Made by a program: the position numbers and the translations under genes | The notes under the pieces: model-generated | What the model saw: the letters and a program-made list of their open reading frames with translations, nothing else | Told to the model about the DNA's origin: nothing | Databases searched by the model: none | Shown: positions 17,314 through 28,114 of the stretch, piece after piece | Layout: the number at the start of each line of letters is the position of its first letter | Numbering within the stretch: position 1 is the first letter of the stretch | Source: Marinobacter mangrovi | GTDB taxonomy: Bacteria > Pseudomonadota > Gammaproteobacteria > Pseudomonadales > Oleiphilaceae | Direction of reading: 5' to 3' | Assembly: GCF_016798325.1 (NCBI RefSeq) | Contig: NZ_JAERVO010000007.1 | Span: 186,001-250,000, forward strand | Length of the DNA stretch: 64,000 nt

Positions 17314-17739
17314 ATGCTTACCCTGAAACGCCTGGATAGTGCCGACGCCCGACTGCTGATCGAAGGTGCCGCCGAGAAGGCCCGCGAAATCGGCGTGCCG
17401 ATGTGCATTGCGATCACCGACGAGTCCGGCAATCTGGTGGCGTTCGAACGCATGGACGGCGGCAAGACCTCCAGCGTCATCATCGCCCAGGACAAGGCCT
17501 ACACCGCCGCCGCCGCGCGCAAGGCGACCCACGAGTACAACGCCGCCAACGTACCCGGCCAGCTGGCCTTCGGCATCCATACCGAGGTGGGCGGTCGTAT
17601 CAGTTCCGTAGGCGGTGGCCTGCCGGTGACGGTCGACGGGGAAGTGGTCGGTGGTATCGGCCTGAGTTCCGGCACCCCGCAACAGGATATGGAGTGCGCC
17701 CAGGCCGGGCTGGATTATTTCCTCGCAAAACGGGGTTGA
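17314..17739 (+). CDS. glcG: GlcG/HbpS family protein
   Basis: A 141-residue protein of the GlcG/HbpS family (DUF336, haem-degrading family). Members are encoded in glc operons and with haem-sensing systems, and their function in glycolate metabolism is not established. It has the family blocks GVPMCIAITDESGNLVAFER (about 28-47), SVIIAQDKAYTAAAARKAT and GGLPVTVDGEVVGGIGLSSG (about 100-119). AAAGGAG lies 8 bases before the ATG. Located between the TRAP genes and glcD, with hairpins on both sides, suggesting an independently adjusted expression level. Confidence 0.88.
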   Translation: MLTLKRLDSADARLLIEGAAEKAREIGVPMCIAITDESGNLVAFERMDGGKTSSVIIAQDKAYTAAAARKATHEYNAANVPGQLAFGIHTEVGGRISSVGGGLPVTVDGEVVGGIGLSSGTPQQDMECAQAGLDYFLAKRG

Positions 17740-17783
17740 TCCGCGGTCAGTGCCGGGCATAAGTTAGAACAAGTATAAGAAGT

Positions 17784-17799
17784 CGGTCCGATCGGACCG
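17784..17799 (+). promoter_or_regulatory. perfect palindrome in the glcD leader
   Basis: CGGTCCGATCGGACCG is a perfect 16-base palindrome ending 11 bases before the glcD ATG and touching its GGGAGAGAG ribosome-binding region. As RNA it gives a 6-bp stem with a GATC loop. It may affect glcD translation or processing, or be a DNA operator. Confidence 0.5.
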
Positions 17800-17810
17800 G
17801 GAGAGAGATC

Positions 17811-19262
17811 ATGTCCACACCCACGATCGATCGTGCCGAGCTGGCGCGCCAGTTCCGCACGTTTATCGATCCGGCGTTCGTCATCGAGGATGACGAAACC
17901 ATCCGCCCCTACGAGTGCGACGGCCTGTCCATGTACTGCGAGATGCCGTGGCTGGTGGTGTTGCCGGAGACCGTTGAGCAGGTACAGCAGGCCATGCGCC
18001 TGTGTCACGAGCACAAGGTGCCGGTGGTCGCCCGCGGCGCCGGAACCGGCCTGAGTGCCGGGGCCATGCCCCATGCCGAAGGCGTCGTGCTGTCGCTGGC
18101 CAAGTTCAACCGCATCCTTCAGATCGATCCGCTGGCCCGCACCGCGCGCCTGCAGCCCGGCGTCCGCAACCTGGCCATCAGCGAGGAAGCGGCGCAATAC
18201 GGCCTCTACTACGGCCCCGATCCCTCTTCCCAGATTGCCTGCACCATTGGCGGCAACGTCGCCGAGAACTCCGGTGGTGTGCACTGCCTCAAATACGGAC
18301 TGACCGTCCACAACATCCTCAGTGTCGAGATGGTGACCGTCGAAGGCGAGAAGCTGGTGGTGGGCAGCGATGCGCTGGACGGCTGCGGCATGGACATGCT
18401 GGCGCTGATGACCGGCTCCGAGGGCTTGCTGGGGATCGTCACCGAAGTGAAGGTCAGGCTGCTGCCCAAACCGGAACAGGCCCAGGTGGTCATGGCCGGG
18501 TTCGATTCGGTGCAGAACGCCGGCGATGCGGTCGGCGGTGTCATCGCCCACGGCATCATTCCGGGCGGGCTGGAAATGATGGACGGCTTTGCCATTGTTG
18601 CCGCCGAAGACTTTGCCCAGGCCGGCTATCCCCGCGACGCGGCGGCCCTGCTGCTGTGCGAAGTGGACGGGACCGCTGAGGAAGTGCAGGAACACATCGA
18701 GCAGGCGAGCAACCTGTTCCGCTCCTTCGGGGCAACGTCCATTCGTGTGTCCCAGAGCGAGGAGGAGCGGGCGTTGCTCTGGAAAGGTCGCAAGTCGGCG
18801 TTCCCGGCGGTGGGCCGGATCTCGCCGGACTATTACTGCATGGACGGCACCATTCCCCGGCGCCACCTGGCCTACGTGCTCACGGAAATGCAGAAGATGT
18901 CCGAGCATTACGGACTGCGGGTTGCCAACGTATTCCACGCCGGCGACGGCAACATGCACCCGCTGATCCTGTTCGATGCCAACGTGCCGGGCGAATTTGA
19001 GCGCACCGAGGAATTCGGCGGCGCCATCCTGTCCATGTGCGTCAACGTCGGCGGCTGCATTACCGGGGAGCACGGCGTGGGCGTGGAGAAAATTCGTCAG
19101 ATGGCGATCCAGTTCGACGACCTGGAACTGGCCCAGTTCCACGCCCTCAAGGCCGCTTTCGATCCGGACGGCCTGCTGAACCCGGGCAAGGGCGTGCCCG
19201 CCCTGCGTCATTGCCAGGAGTACCGGTCCCTGGAACACAAAGCCCATGCGGCGGAGGCCTGA
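17811..19262 (+). CDS. glcD: Glycolate oxidase FAD subunit GlcD
   Basis: A 483-residue FAD-linked oxidase (VAO/PCMH family), the catalytic subunit of the GlcDEF glycolate dehydrogenase that oxidises glycolate to glyoxylate and feeds electrons to the respiratory chain. The FAD-binding domain shows VPVVARGAGTGLSAGAMPHA (about 73-92), DPSSQIACTIGGNVAENSGG (about 138-157) and LMTGSEGLLGIVTEV. The C-terminal substrate domain has HAGDGNMHPLILFD (about 380-393) and CITGEHGVGVEKI (about 417-429). Length matches GlcD (about 499). The stop overlaps the glcE start (TGATG at 19260-19264). Confidence 0.94.
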   Translation: MSTPTIDRAELARQFRTFIDPAFVIEDDETIRPYECDGLSMYCEMPWLVVLPETVEQVQQAMRLCHEHKVPVVARGAGTGLSAGAMPHAEGVVLSLAKFNRILQIDPLARTARLQPGVRNLAISEEAAQYGLYYGPDPSSQIACTIGGNVAENSGGVHCLKYGLTVHNILSVEMVTVEGEKLVVGSDALDGCGMDMLALMTGSEGLLGIVTEVKVRLLPKPEQAQVVMAGFDSVQNAGDAVGGVIAHGIIPGGLEMMDGFAIVAAEDFAQAGYPRDAAALLLCEVDGTAEEVQEHIEQASNLFRSFGATSIRVSQSEEERALLWKGRKSAFPAVGRISPDYYCMDGTIPRRHLAYVLTEMQKMSEHYGLRVANVFHAGDGNMHPLILFDANVPGEFERTEEFGGAILSMCVNVGGCITGEHGVGVEKIRQMAIQFDDLELAQFHALKAAFDPDGLLNPGKGVPALRHCQEYRSLEHKAHAAEA

Positions 19263-20326
19263 TGGCGGACAAGACTCAAACACTGCAGCAGCAGGTGTAC
19301 GCGGCGCTGGCGGAAGAACGCAAACTCTCGATTGTCGGTGGTGGCAGCAAAGCCTTCATGGGCCGCCAGACCGATGTGGAAACCACGCCACTGAACCTGT
19401 CCGAGCATACCGGCATCGTGGATTACCAGCCGGTGGAACTGGTGCTGACCGTCCGTGCCGGCACGCCGTTGAAAGAGATTGACGCGGCCCTGGCGGAGCA
19501 CAATCAGTGCCTGTCGTTCGAGCCGCCGCACTTCTCGGCCCGCAGCACCATCGGCGGCACCCTGGCCTGCAACCAGTCCGGCCCCGGCCGGCCCTGGACC
19601 TATTCCGTGCGGGATCAGGTGCTGGGCCTAAGGTTGATCAACGGCAAGGCCGAACACCTGCATTTTGGCGGCCAGGTGATGAAAAACGTGGCCGGCTACG
19701 ACGTTTCGCGTCTGCAGGCCGGCGCCCTGGGCTGCCTGGGCGTGATCACTGAAGTCAGCCTCAAGGTGATGCCGCGGCCGGCGTCGAGCCTGACGCTGGT
19801 GCAGGTCATGGACCTGGAAGACGCCATACCGTACATGAACCAACGCGCCGGTGAACCCAAGCCGCTGACCGGCGCCTGCTGGGTCGACGGCAAGCTGTAC
19901 CTGCGCCTCGCCGGCGCCCAGTCCGCGGTGGAAGCCACGGCGCATCACTGGGACGGCGATGTACTCGAAGACGCCGGCGATTTCTGGGCCGCACTGCGGG
20001 ACCAGAAGCTTGATTTCTTCGCCGGCGACGCGCCGCTATGGCGTTTTTCGGTGAACAGCACCGCCGCCAACCCGCCGATGGACGGCGACTGGCTGGTGGA
20101 TTGGGGCGGCGCCCAGCGCTGGTATCGGGGCGAAGCCACGATGGGCGACATGGAACCGCTGGCAGAGGCCGCCGGCGGCCAGGTGAGCCTGTTCCGTGGC
20201 GGCGATCGCCGCGGCGAGGTGATGCATCGTCAGGCCCAGCCGTTGCAGCAGATCCAACAACGCCTGAAGCAGGCCTTCGATCCCGACGGCGTCTTTAATC
20301 CCGGTCGACTCTACAGCTGGTTGTAA
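19262..20326 (+). CDS. glcE: Glycolate oxidase FAD-binding subunit GlcE
   Basis: A 354-residue paralogue of GlcD, required for GlcDEF activity. The FAD-binding N-terminal domain shows LTVRAGTPLKEIDAALAEH (about 61-79), ARSTIGGTLACNQSGPGRPW (about 92-111) and VMKNVAGYDVSRLQAGALGC (about 139-158), all signature GlcE blocks. The C-terminus ends FDPDGVFNPGRLYSWL as usual for the family. I place the start at the ATG at 19262, which overlaps the glcD stop by one base; the longer frame back to 19037 lies inside glcD. Translationally coupled to glcD and followed by glcF after 5 bases. Confidence 0.94.
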   Translation: MADKTQTLQQQVYAALAEERKLSIVGGGSKAFMGRQTDVETTPLNLSEHTGIVDYQPVELVLTVRAGTPLKEIDAALAEHNQCLSFEPPHFSARSTIGGTLACNQSGPGRPWTYSVRDQVLGLRLINGKAEHLHFGGQVMKNVAGYDVSRLQAGALGCLGVITEVSLKVMPRPASSLTLVQVMDLEDAIPYMNQRAGEPKPLTGACWVDGKLYLRLAGAQSAVEATAHHWDGDVLEDAGDFWAALRDQKLDFFAGDAPLWRFSVNSTAANPPMDGDWLVDWGGAQRWYRGEATMGDMEPLAEAAGGQVSLFRGGDRRGEVMHRQAQPLQQIQQRLKQAFDPDGVFNPGRLYSWL

Positions 20327-20331
20327 CCCGT

Positions 20332-21540
20332 ATGCAGACCAATCTTGTCAAGGAATTCGCCAACACCACCGAAGGCCAGGAGGCTGAAGCCATCCTGCGC
20401 GCCTGCGTGCACTGCGGTTTCTGTACCGCCACCTGTCCCACCTACCAGGAGCTGAACGACGAGCGGGACGGCCCGCGCGGCCGGATCTACCTGATGAAAC
20501 AGTTCCTGGAAGGCAACGAGGTGACGGAAAAAACCCGCACGCACCTGGACCGCTGCCTGACCTGCCGAAGCTGCGAGACCACCTGCCCGTCGGGGGTGCA
20601 GTACGGTCGTCTGGTGGACATCACCCGGGGCCTGGTGGATGAAAAACTGGAGCGCCCGCGCCGTGAGCGGATGATTCGCTGGGCGCTGCGGACCATCGTG
20701 CCCAAGCGCGCATTGTTCACGCCGCTGTTGGCCCTGGGGCAGATGTTCCGGCCGCTGTTGCCGGAAGCGCTGCGCTCGAAGGTGCCGCCCCGGCAGGCCA
20801 CCCGGCCCTGGCCCGCCGCCCGGCACGAGCGGGTGGTGATCGCCCTCGCCGGCTGCGTGCAGTCGGCCGCGACGCCCAACACCAACGCCGCCGCGGCCCG
20901 GGTGTTGGATCGTCTGGGCATTTCGCTGATTGAAGCGTCGGAAGCCGGCTGCTGCGGGGCTATCAATTACCACCTGTCCGCCCACGACGACGGTCTGGAC
21001 GACATGCGCCGCAACATCGACGCCTGGTGGCCGATGATCGAGGGCGGGGCGGAAGCCATCGTCATGACCGCCTCCGGCTGCGGCGCGATGGTGCAGGACT
21101 ACGGCCACCTGTTGCGGGACGATCCGGACTACGCCCACAAGGCCGCCCGCATCAGCGCCATGACCCGGGATCTGGGTGAATTCCTGCTGCAGGAGGACCT
21201 GTCCACCCTGCGCCCGGCGGAGTCATCCGGCAAGGTGGCGGTGCATTGCCCGTGCACCCTGCAACACGCGATGAAGCAGAACGGCGTGATGGAGCAGGTG
21301 TTGCGCAAGGTGGGCATCGGTCTGGCGGAAACCCGCGACAAGCACCTGTGCTGTGGCTCCGCCGGCACCTATTCCATTCTCCAGCCGGAAATGAGCCAGC
21401 GTCTGCTGGGCAACAAGCTCAAGGCGCTGACCATCGACAATCCGGACCGCATCGTCACCGCCAACATCGGCTGCCAGCTGCACATCGGCAGTAAGGCGGA
21501 TCGGCCGGTGCAGCACTGGATCGAACTGCTGGACCGCTGA
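20332..21540 (+). CDS. glcF: Glycolate oxidase iron-sulfur subunit GlcF
   Basis: A 402-residue iron-sulfur protein of the GlcDEF complex, passing electrons from the FAD subunits to the membrane quinone pool. Two [4Fe-4S] ferredoxin motifs lie near the N-terminus: CVHCGFCTATCP (about 24-35) and CLTCRSCETTCP (about 75-86). The two cysteine-rich CCG domains follow (GCCGAINYHLSAHDDG, and CCGSAGTYSILQPEM near 341-355). Last gene of the glc locus. Its stop directly abuts the stop of the convergent SixA-CHAD gene with no terminator between. Confidence 0.95.
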   Translation: MQTNLVKEFANTTEGQEAEAILRACVHCGFCTATCPTYQELNDERDGPRGRIYLMKQFLEGNEVTEKTRTHLDRCLTCRSCETTCPSGVQYGRLVDITRGLVDEKLERPRRERMIRWALRTIVPKRALFTPLLALGQMFRPLLPEALRSKVPPRQATRPWPAARHERVVIALAGCVQSAATPNTNAAAARVLDRLGISLIEASEAGCCGAINYHLSAHDDGLDDMRRNIDAWWPMIEGGAEAIVMTASGCGAMVQDYGHLLRDDPDYAHKAARISAMTRDLGEFLLQEDLSTLRPAESSGKVAVHCPCTLQHAMKQNGVMEQVLRKVGIGLAETRDKHLCCGSAGTYSILQPEMSQRLLGNKLKALTIDNPDRIVTANIGCQLHIGSKADRPVQHWIELLDR

Positions 21541-22947
21541 TCAGGCTTCCTGGGTCCGCGGTCTTCCGGTGCGGGTGAGTGGCTCTGGCGCGTCGATCAC
21601 GTCGAGGGTCAGTATGCGCTGGCGATCCGCCTGTTTCTGGCCCGACAGCCGTTCAATCAACGGCGTCAACCGTCCCTCTGGATCCGCTTCCGCCTGATAG
21701 GTCTGCATGAAGACCAGTTGAATATGCCGGTCCTGGAAGTCTCCCAGAATCGTCTGGCGCTGCTTCAGGTCCTTGCGAAAGGCTTTGGGCAGCGCCCGAT
21801 CCAGATCCGCCAGATAGCGGATGCGTTTGAGGCATTTGCGCAGGCGGTGGAAATCCTCGTCCGGAGACAGGTCCGACAGTGCGACCAGCCGGGCGTTGTG
21901 GTCGGCAATGCGGGCATCCAGGGCTTCGCGGGTGCGGTGCTTGTCCAGGCTGTCGAGAATCGCCTTCAAGCGGTTGGAGCGGACGAAGGACTGCAGGTTT
22001 TCCCGGTCATCGAGGTAGTCCCGCGCGTCGATGTGTTGGGCAAAGGCCAGCTGGGCCTCCCGCTGCCTGGCCCGAAAGGCCTGCGGAACCCCCGTGGTCT
22101 TTAGGGCATCCTGAAATTCCGGGTCGTTCAGCCACGCCAACAGGGTCTCATTGAACACGTCCAGATCGCGCAAGGCGCTGGTGGCCTGAGCGTGACGGCG
22201 CAAGCGCTTGATGGGGGCCTTCAGTGCCTTGTCGCCGGAGAGCGCGTAGAGCGTCTCCATCACGGCGCGAACCTTGCGGATGGTGATCCGGTACTGGTGC
22301 AGGAATTCGGGATCGAAACCCAGAGCCGCCGGCGGCTCCAATTCGGTCAACCGGTCCATCAAGTGGGGCAGGGACAGCGCCAGACCGCGCAGAGAATGCC
22401 CTTCTTCTTTCTTGCCCGGGTCACCGGACTGCTTACGCTGGAATTCGGCGTAGCTGACCCAGGCTGGTTTCAGATACAGGGCCAGTGCGCCGGTGTCCGG
22501 CTCAATCTCCTTCCAGCGCTGGATCGGTAACAGGATATGCACGCACCCGGCGGTAGGCAGGGCATCGATAGGGTGGCGCAGGAGTCGATTGGCCAGCTCC
22601 AGCAGGGCCGGGTTGTGACCGACCAGGGTGATCGCGCCATCGTCCTGTTGCTTGTGCAGCCATTTCCAGAGGACATCGCCACTGAAGGTATAGAGGCGGG
22701 ATTTGAAGGCGATCCGTTCGGCCAGGGTCCTGTCTTCCAGGCTGGCCAGCATCCCCTCGATGGTCTTGCGCGCGCGCAGGGCATTGCTCGAATACACCGC
22801 GCCGTCAAACGCACCGATCCGTTGAAGAACCGGGGCCATGTCGGCGATCTGCCGTAGGCCACGCTTGTTCAGCGGGCGCTCCCAATCCTCCAGCGAGGCG
22901 TCGGACCAGCTGGATTTGCCGTGTCGAATCAGGAAAAGGTGTTTCAT
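21541..22947 (-). CDS. SixA-like histidine phosphatase fused to a CHAD domain
   Basis: A 468-residue two-domain protein. The N-terminal part (about 1-165) is a SixA-type histidine phosphatase: LIRHGKSSWSD at 6-16 with the RHG triad (Arg8, His9) and VGHNPALLELANRLL (109-123) with the second catalytic His111. The C-terminal part (about 195-455) is a CHAD domain: alpha-helical, rich in conserved His/Arg (HQYRITIRKVRAVMETLYAL, RLRRHAQATSALRDLDV, FHRLRKCLKRIRYLADL). CHAD domains bind inorganic polyphosphate. I place the start at 22947, where MKHLFLIRHG begins. The combination suggests a polyphosphate-linked phosphatase; the true substrate is unknown. Confidence 0.9.
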   Translation of the reverse strand: MKHLFLIRHGKSSWSDASLEDWERPLNKRGLRQIADMAPVLQRIGAFDGAVYSSNALRARKTIEGMLASLEDRTLAERIAFKSRLYTFSGDVLWKWLHKQQDDGAITLVGHNPALLELANRLLRHPIDALPTAGCVHILLPIQRWKEIEPDTGALALYLKPAWVSYAEFQRKQSGDPGKKEEGHSLRGLALSLPHLMDRLTELEPPAALGFDPEFLHQYRITIRKVRAVMETLYALSGDKALKAPIKRLRRHAQATSALRDLDVFNETLLAWLNDPEFQDALKTTGVPQAFRARQREAQLAFAQHIDARDYLDDRENLQSFVRSNRLKAILDSLDKHRTREALDARIADHNARLVALSDLSPDEDFHRLRKCLKRIRYLADLDRALPKAFRKDLKQRQTILGDFQDRHIQLVFMQTYQAEADPEGRLTPLIERLSGQKQADRQRILTLDVIDAPEPLTRTGRPRTQEA

Positions 22948-23052
22948 GCATGCTGAATCCATCATAGGCCAGAGCAGGATAGCACGCTGAATGTGACACC
23001 CGTGTTGCGCGAGCGCAATGACGCCGGTCAACGCACGGCCGGCCACGGCCAC

Positions 23053-23082
23053 AAAAAAGGGGATGGCTTGAAAACCATCCCC
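23053..23082 (-). terminator. intrinsic terminator of the DUF1127 gene
   Basis: On the minus strand, GGGGATGG (from 23082), loop TTTTCAAG, CCATCCCC, followed by TTTTTT. It ends transcription of the DUF1127 gene before the SixA-CHAD gene. Confidence 0.85.
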
Positions 23083-23112
23083 AATCGCAGGATCCGCGTC
23101 GTCGGGTAGGGA

Positions 23113-23334
23113 CTACTCAGCCCAGAACGGCTTGTTCATCTCCCGCTGCAGGTCGCCCGGCTCCAGGCCGATATCCCGCTCCATATGCGCCAGCCAGGCC
23201 GGGCTGGCACCACCGAACTCACGCCGCAGGGAGCGGCGGTTGGCCAGACGTTTGCGCCAACGGCGCAGCCGGGCCAGTGCCGGCAGGGTCGGCCATTGGA
23301 TTTTGCGGGGCTTGAGCGTCAGGGTGTGTTGCAT
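23113..23334 (-). CDS. DUF1127 family small protein
   Basis: A 73-residue basic protein with the DUF1127 (YjiS-like) pattern in its C-terminal half: RRWRKRLANRRSLRREFGG, then DIGLEPGDLQREMNKPFW at 54-71, ending KPFW as is typical. Small DUF1127 proteins are Arg-rich, and some have been linked to RNA binding and phosphate or nitrogen responses; no role can be assigned here. GGGAGG precedes the ATG. It has its own terminator and is divergent from the LysR gene. Confidence 0.82.
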   Translation of the reverse strand: MQHTLTLKPRKIQWPTLPALARLRRWRKRLANRRSLRREFGGASPAWLAHMERDIGLEPGDLQREMNKPFWAE

Positions 23335-23584
23335 GGCTGTGTCCTCCCGGTGTGATGGCGTCGGTGATCACCGACTCGAACCCTGATGCTAGAAAAGTCC
23401 CGAAAGGTGCGGAATCTATAAATTTTTCACGCGGCGTTAAGAAAACCTGAACGCGCGAGAAGCCGCTTTGTAGCAGACTTGGGGAAAGTGCCCCTGTTAT
23501 GCTTTCGTGATGTATGACCGGCGCCGGGCTGTGGCCGGTCGCAATGGATGGCGTCATCGCAGGGTATTGCCATGGAGAGTCCTG

Positions 23585-24529
23585 ATGAATATCCAGATCG
23601 AGAAGCTGCGTTCGTTTGTGTTGATCGCTGAAGAGAAAAACCTGACCCGCGCGGCGGAGCGCCGGTTCTCCACGCCTGCCGCGGTCAGTGCCCAGCTCAA
23701 GCAGCTGGAAGACGCCCTCAACCTGACGCTGTTCGAGCGCACCAGCAAAGGCATGCTGCTGACTGAGGCTGGCCGGCGCCTGTTGCCCATGGCCAATCGC
23801 ATTCTGGGAAACCTGGCCGAATTCGAGACGACCGCCCACGCCATAGCCGGCCGTGCCCGCACCCAACTGCTGTTCGGCCTCAATGCCCTGCCCGAACTGC
23901 TGCGTTTCGAACAGGTGCTGGAAGCGGCCGCCCGGGAACTCCCGGACGTTTCGCTGGTGGTGCGTTCGGGGAATTCGGGCGACAACCAGCGGGCGGTGCT
24001 GACGGGGGATCTGGATGCGGGGTTTGTCTTCGGTGGCCGGGATCACCCGGATCTGGAGCGGACCGAACTGGGCCACGTGAACATTGTTACCGTGGGACCG
24101 CCGGCCGGTAAAAGCGGGCCGTTGCCGGCCACCGCCGGAGAGCTGGCCGGTCGTGCCTGGATCTCGCCGAGCATGGAGTGTCCCTACAGCGATCTGATGC
24201 GCCAGATCCTCGGATCGCATTACGACGAGGCCAATATCGTGGCCACCTCGGACGATGAATATTCCACCATCACCATGGTCAAGGCGGGGCTCGGGTTGGC
24301 ACTGGTGGAGGCTCACCTGGCGGACATGGCGGAATGCCGGAATGAGGTTCGGGTGTATCCGGACACCGGCGGGCGCGTGCCGCTTTACCTCGTGGTGCGG
24401 CGGGACCGGCGTCATCAGCTTCCGGAGCTGGCGGTGTTCGTGCATCTGGTGCAGGATCAGTGGAGCGGGGCCCAGGTGGCGCCCGGTACCCTGCGGGAAA
24501 CCACCGCCGGTATGCTTAACCCATCCTGA
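23585..24529 (+). CDS. LysR family transcriptional regulator
   Basis: A 314-residue LTTR. N-terminal winged helix: IEKLRSFVLIAEEKNLTRAA then FSTPAAVSAQLKQLEDALNL and LFERTSKGMLLTEAGRRLL, all in the first 70 residues. The effector-binding domain follows (about 90-300). The open frame begins at a GTG at 23507, but the ATG at 23585 starts exactly at the family N-terminus (MNIQIEKLRSF). It is divergent from the DUF1127 gene and 96 bp upstream of a co-directional SDR gene; either could be its target. No LTTR box (T-N11-A) was assigned with confidence. Confidence 0.9.
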   Translation: MNIQIEKLRSFVLIAEEKNLTRAAERRFSTPAAVSAQLKQLEDALNLTLFERTSKGMLLTEAGRRLLPMANRILGNLAEFETTAHAIAGRARTQLLFGLNALPELLRFEQVLEAAARELPDVSLVVRSGNSGDNQRAVLTGDLDAGFVFGGRDHPDLERTELGHVNIVTVGPPAGKSGPLPATAGELAGRAWISPSMECPYSDLMRQILGSHYDEANIVATSDDEYSTITMVKAGLGLALVEAHLADMAECRNEVRVYPDTGGRVPLYLVVRRDRRHQLPELAVFVHLVQDQWSGAQVAPGTLRETTAGMLNPS

Positions 24530-24625
24530 ACAACAGTTCATATATTACGCCTTTGCTTGGCCTCGGACGACACCCTGTTATATGGTCCTCGCCAATAACA
24601 ACGTTTTATCGGGAGAGGGACACAT

Positions 24626-25291
24626 ATGTTGCGAGTGCTGATTACCGGCGCTAACCGCGGTGTGGGGCTTGAACTGGCGCGCTATTACGCCCGTCATGAC
24701 TGGTCGGTCATCGGCGTATGCCGGAGCGCGTCCGACGAGCTGGCGGACGTGGCCGAACAGGTGGTTGAAGGCGTCGATGTGACGACCGACTCTGGCGTGG
24801 CTCGCATCGTCGAGGCCGTAAAGCAGACCGACGGGATCGACCTGCTGATCAACAATGCCGGGGTGTTACAGGACGAAGAGCTGGGCCATATCGACTACGA
24901 CTCCCTGCGTTTCCAGATGGAAGTGAACGCCTATGCGCCCCTGCGGGTGACTGAAGCCTTACTGCCGTATCTGCGCGAGGGTGCGAAGATCGCCAACATC
25001 ACCAGCCGTATGGGCTCGATGGCCGACAACGACTCCGGTGGACGTTACGGTTATCGCGCTTCCAAGGCGGCGTTGAACGCCCTCGGCCGCTCCCTGGCGA
25101 TGGACCTGAAGCCGCGCGGTATCGCCGTGGCCCAACTGCATCCGGGCTATGTGAAGACCCGCATGGTGAACTTCGGTGGCCTGATCACGCCGGAAGAATC
25201 CGCGCTGGGCCTGGCGACCCGCATCGAGGCACTGAACCTGGAGAACACCGGTTCCTTCTGGCACAGCAATGGCGAGGAGTTGCCCTGGTAA
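24626..25291 (+). CDS. Short-chain dehydrogenase/reductase
   Basis: A 221-residue classical-type SDR. Cofactor motif TGANRGVGLELARYY (7-21), NNAG near 72-75, and the catalytic residues in NITSRMGSM (Ser about 115) and YGYRASKAALNALGRSL (YxxxK at about 137-141). The short length and the segment YLREGAKIANITSRMGSMAD resemble the CsgA-like branch of bacterial SDRs, whose substrates are mostly unknown. GGGAGAGGG precedes the ATG. A strong bidirectional terminator follows. Confidence 0.88.
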   Translation: MLRVLITGANRGVGLELARYYARHDWSVIGVCRSASDELADVAEQVVEGVDVTTDSGVARIVEAVKQTDGIDLLINNAGVLQDEELGHIDYDSLRFQMEVNAYAPLRVTEALLPYLREGAKIANITSRMGSMADNDSGGRYGYRASKAALNALGRSLAMDLKPRGIAVAQLHPGYVKTRMVNFGGLITPEESALGLATRIEALNLENTGSFWHSNGEELPW

Positions 25292-25320
25292 CCGGCGTGC
25301 CGACCGGTCACCGCCCACAA

Positions 25321-25355
25321 AAAAGCCCGGTCAGGTTTCCCTGACCGGGCTTTTT
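25321..25355. terminator. bidirectional terminator between SDR and icd
   Basis: AAAAGCCCGGTCAGG, loop TTTC, CCTGACCGGGCTTTTT: an 11-bp perfect GC-rich stem flanked by A-run and T-run, so it works on both strands for the convergent SDR and icd genes. Confidence 0.93.
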
Positions 25356-25368
25356 CAGACCGCTGCGA

Positions 25369-27618
<2,250 letters not shown>

Positions 27619-27795
27619 GTTTCGTCTTCAGGTCGTCGTTGTGGATCAGGACGGATGGTTCAGATGCGGCCTTGTGAGCTGCATCCACTGGTCCTACTCG
27701 GGATGAACAGGGGAGACGTCGAACAACACCTGAACCGCTTGGCGAGCCAGAGGTGGTTCAGTGGGTATTCAGGCGTTCCCCAGACCAGGAAACCG

Positions 27796-27840
27796 CTGAA
27801 AACGTCCTGCCCGACGCGGGAAACGTCAGGGCGTTTTCAG
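27796..27840. other. long imperfect palindrome (hairpin) upstream of icd
   Basis: CTGAAAACGTCCTG (27796-27809) pairs with CAGGGCGTTTTCAG (27827-27840) at 13 of 14 positions, the odd one being a G-T pair. Inside, CCCG-ACG-CGGG adds a second short stem. No T-run on either side, so it is not an ordinary terminator. It lies 178 bases before the icd start and could be part of the icd leader RNA. Confidence 0.55.
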
Positions 27841-28114
27841 AGAGTCCCTCCTTTGGGCCATCCCCATTCGTACCATAACTGCCGTCGTTTTGTTCACATT
27901 CCGCGCCGTCCAGTAGCCAAACGTATATGTCTGCAGTAGCTACACTAATGCCGGCGGCGATGCCAGTACAGGGCGACGTTGCCCGGTCAGGATTGCGCCT
28001 TCGGATGACGCGGATGTTGCAAGGGTGTTGTGACACGTGGCGAGTGCCGGTCAGGCCGGGATGGAGCAACACAGCCTTCCGCCGGGTACCGCCGTTTTCA
28101 CAGCGCCCTTTTCA

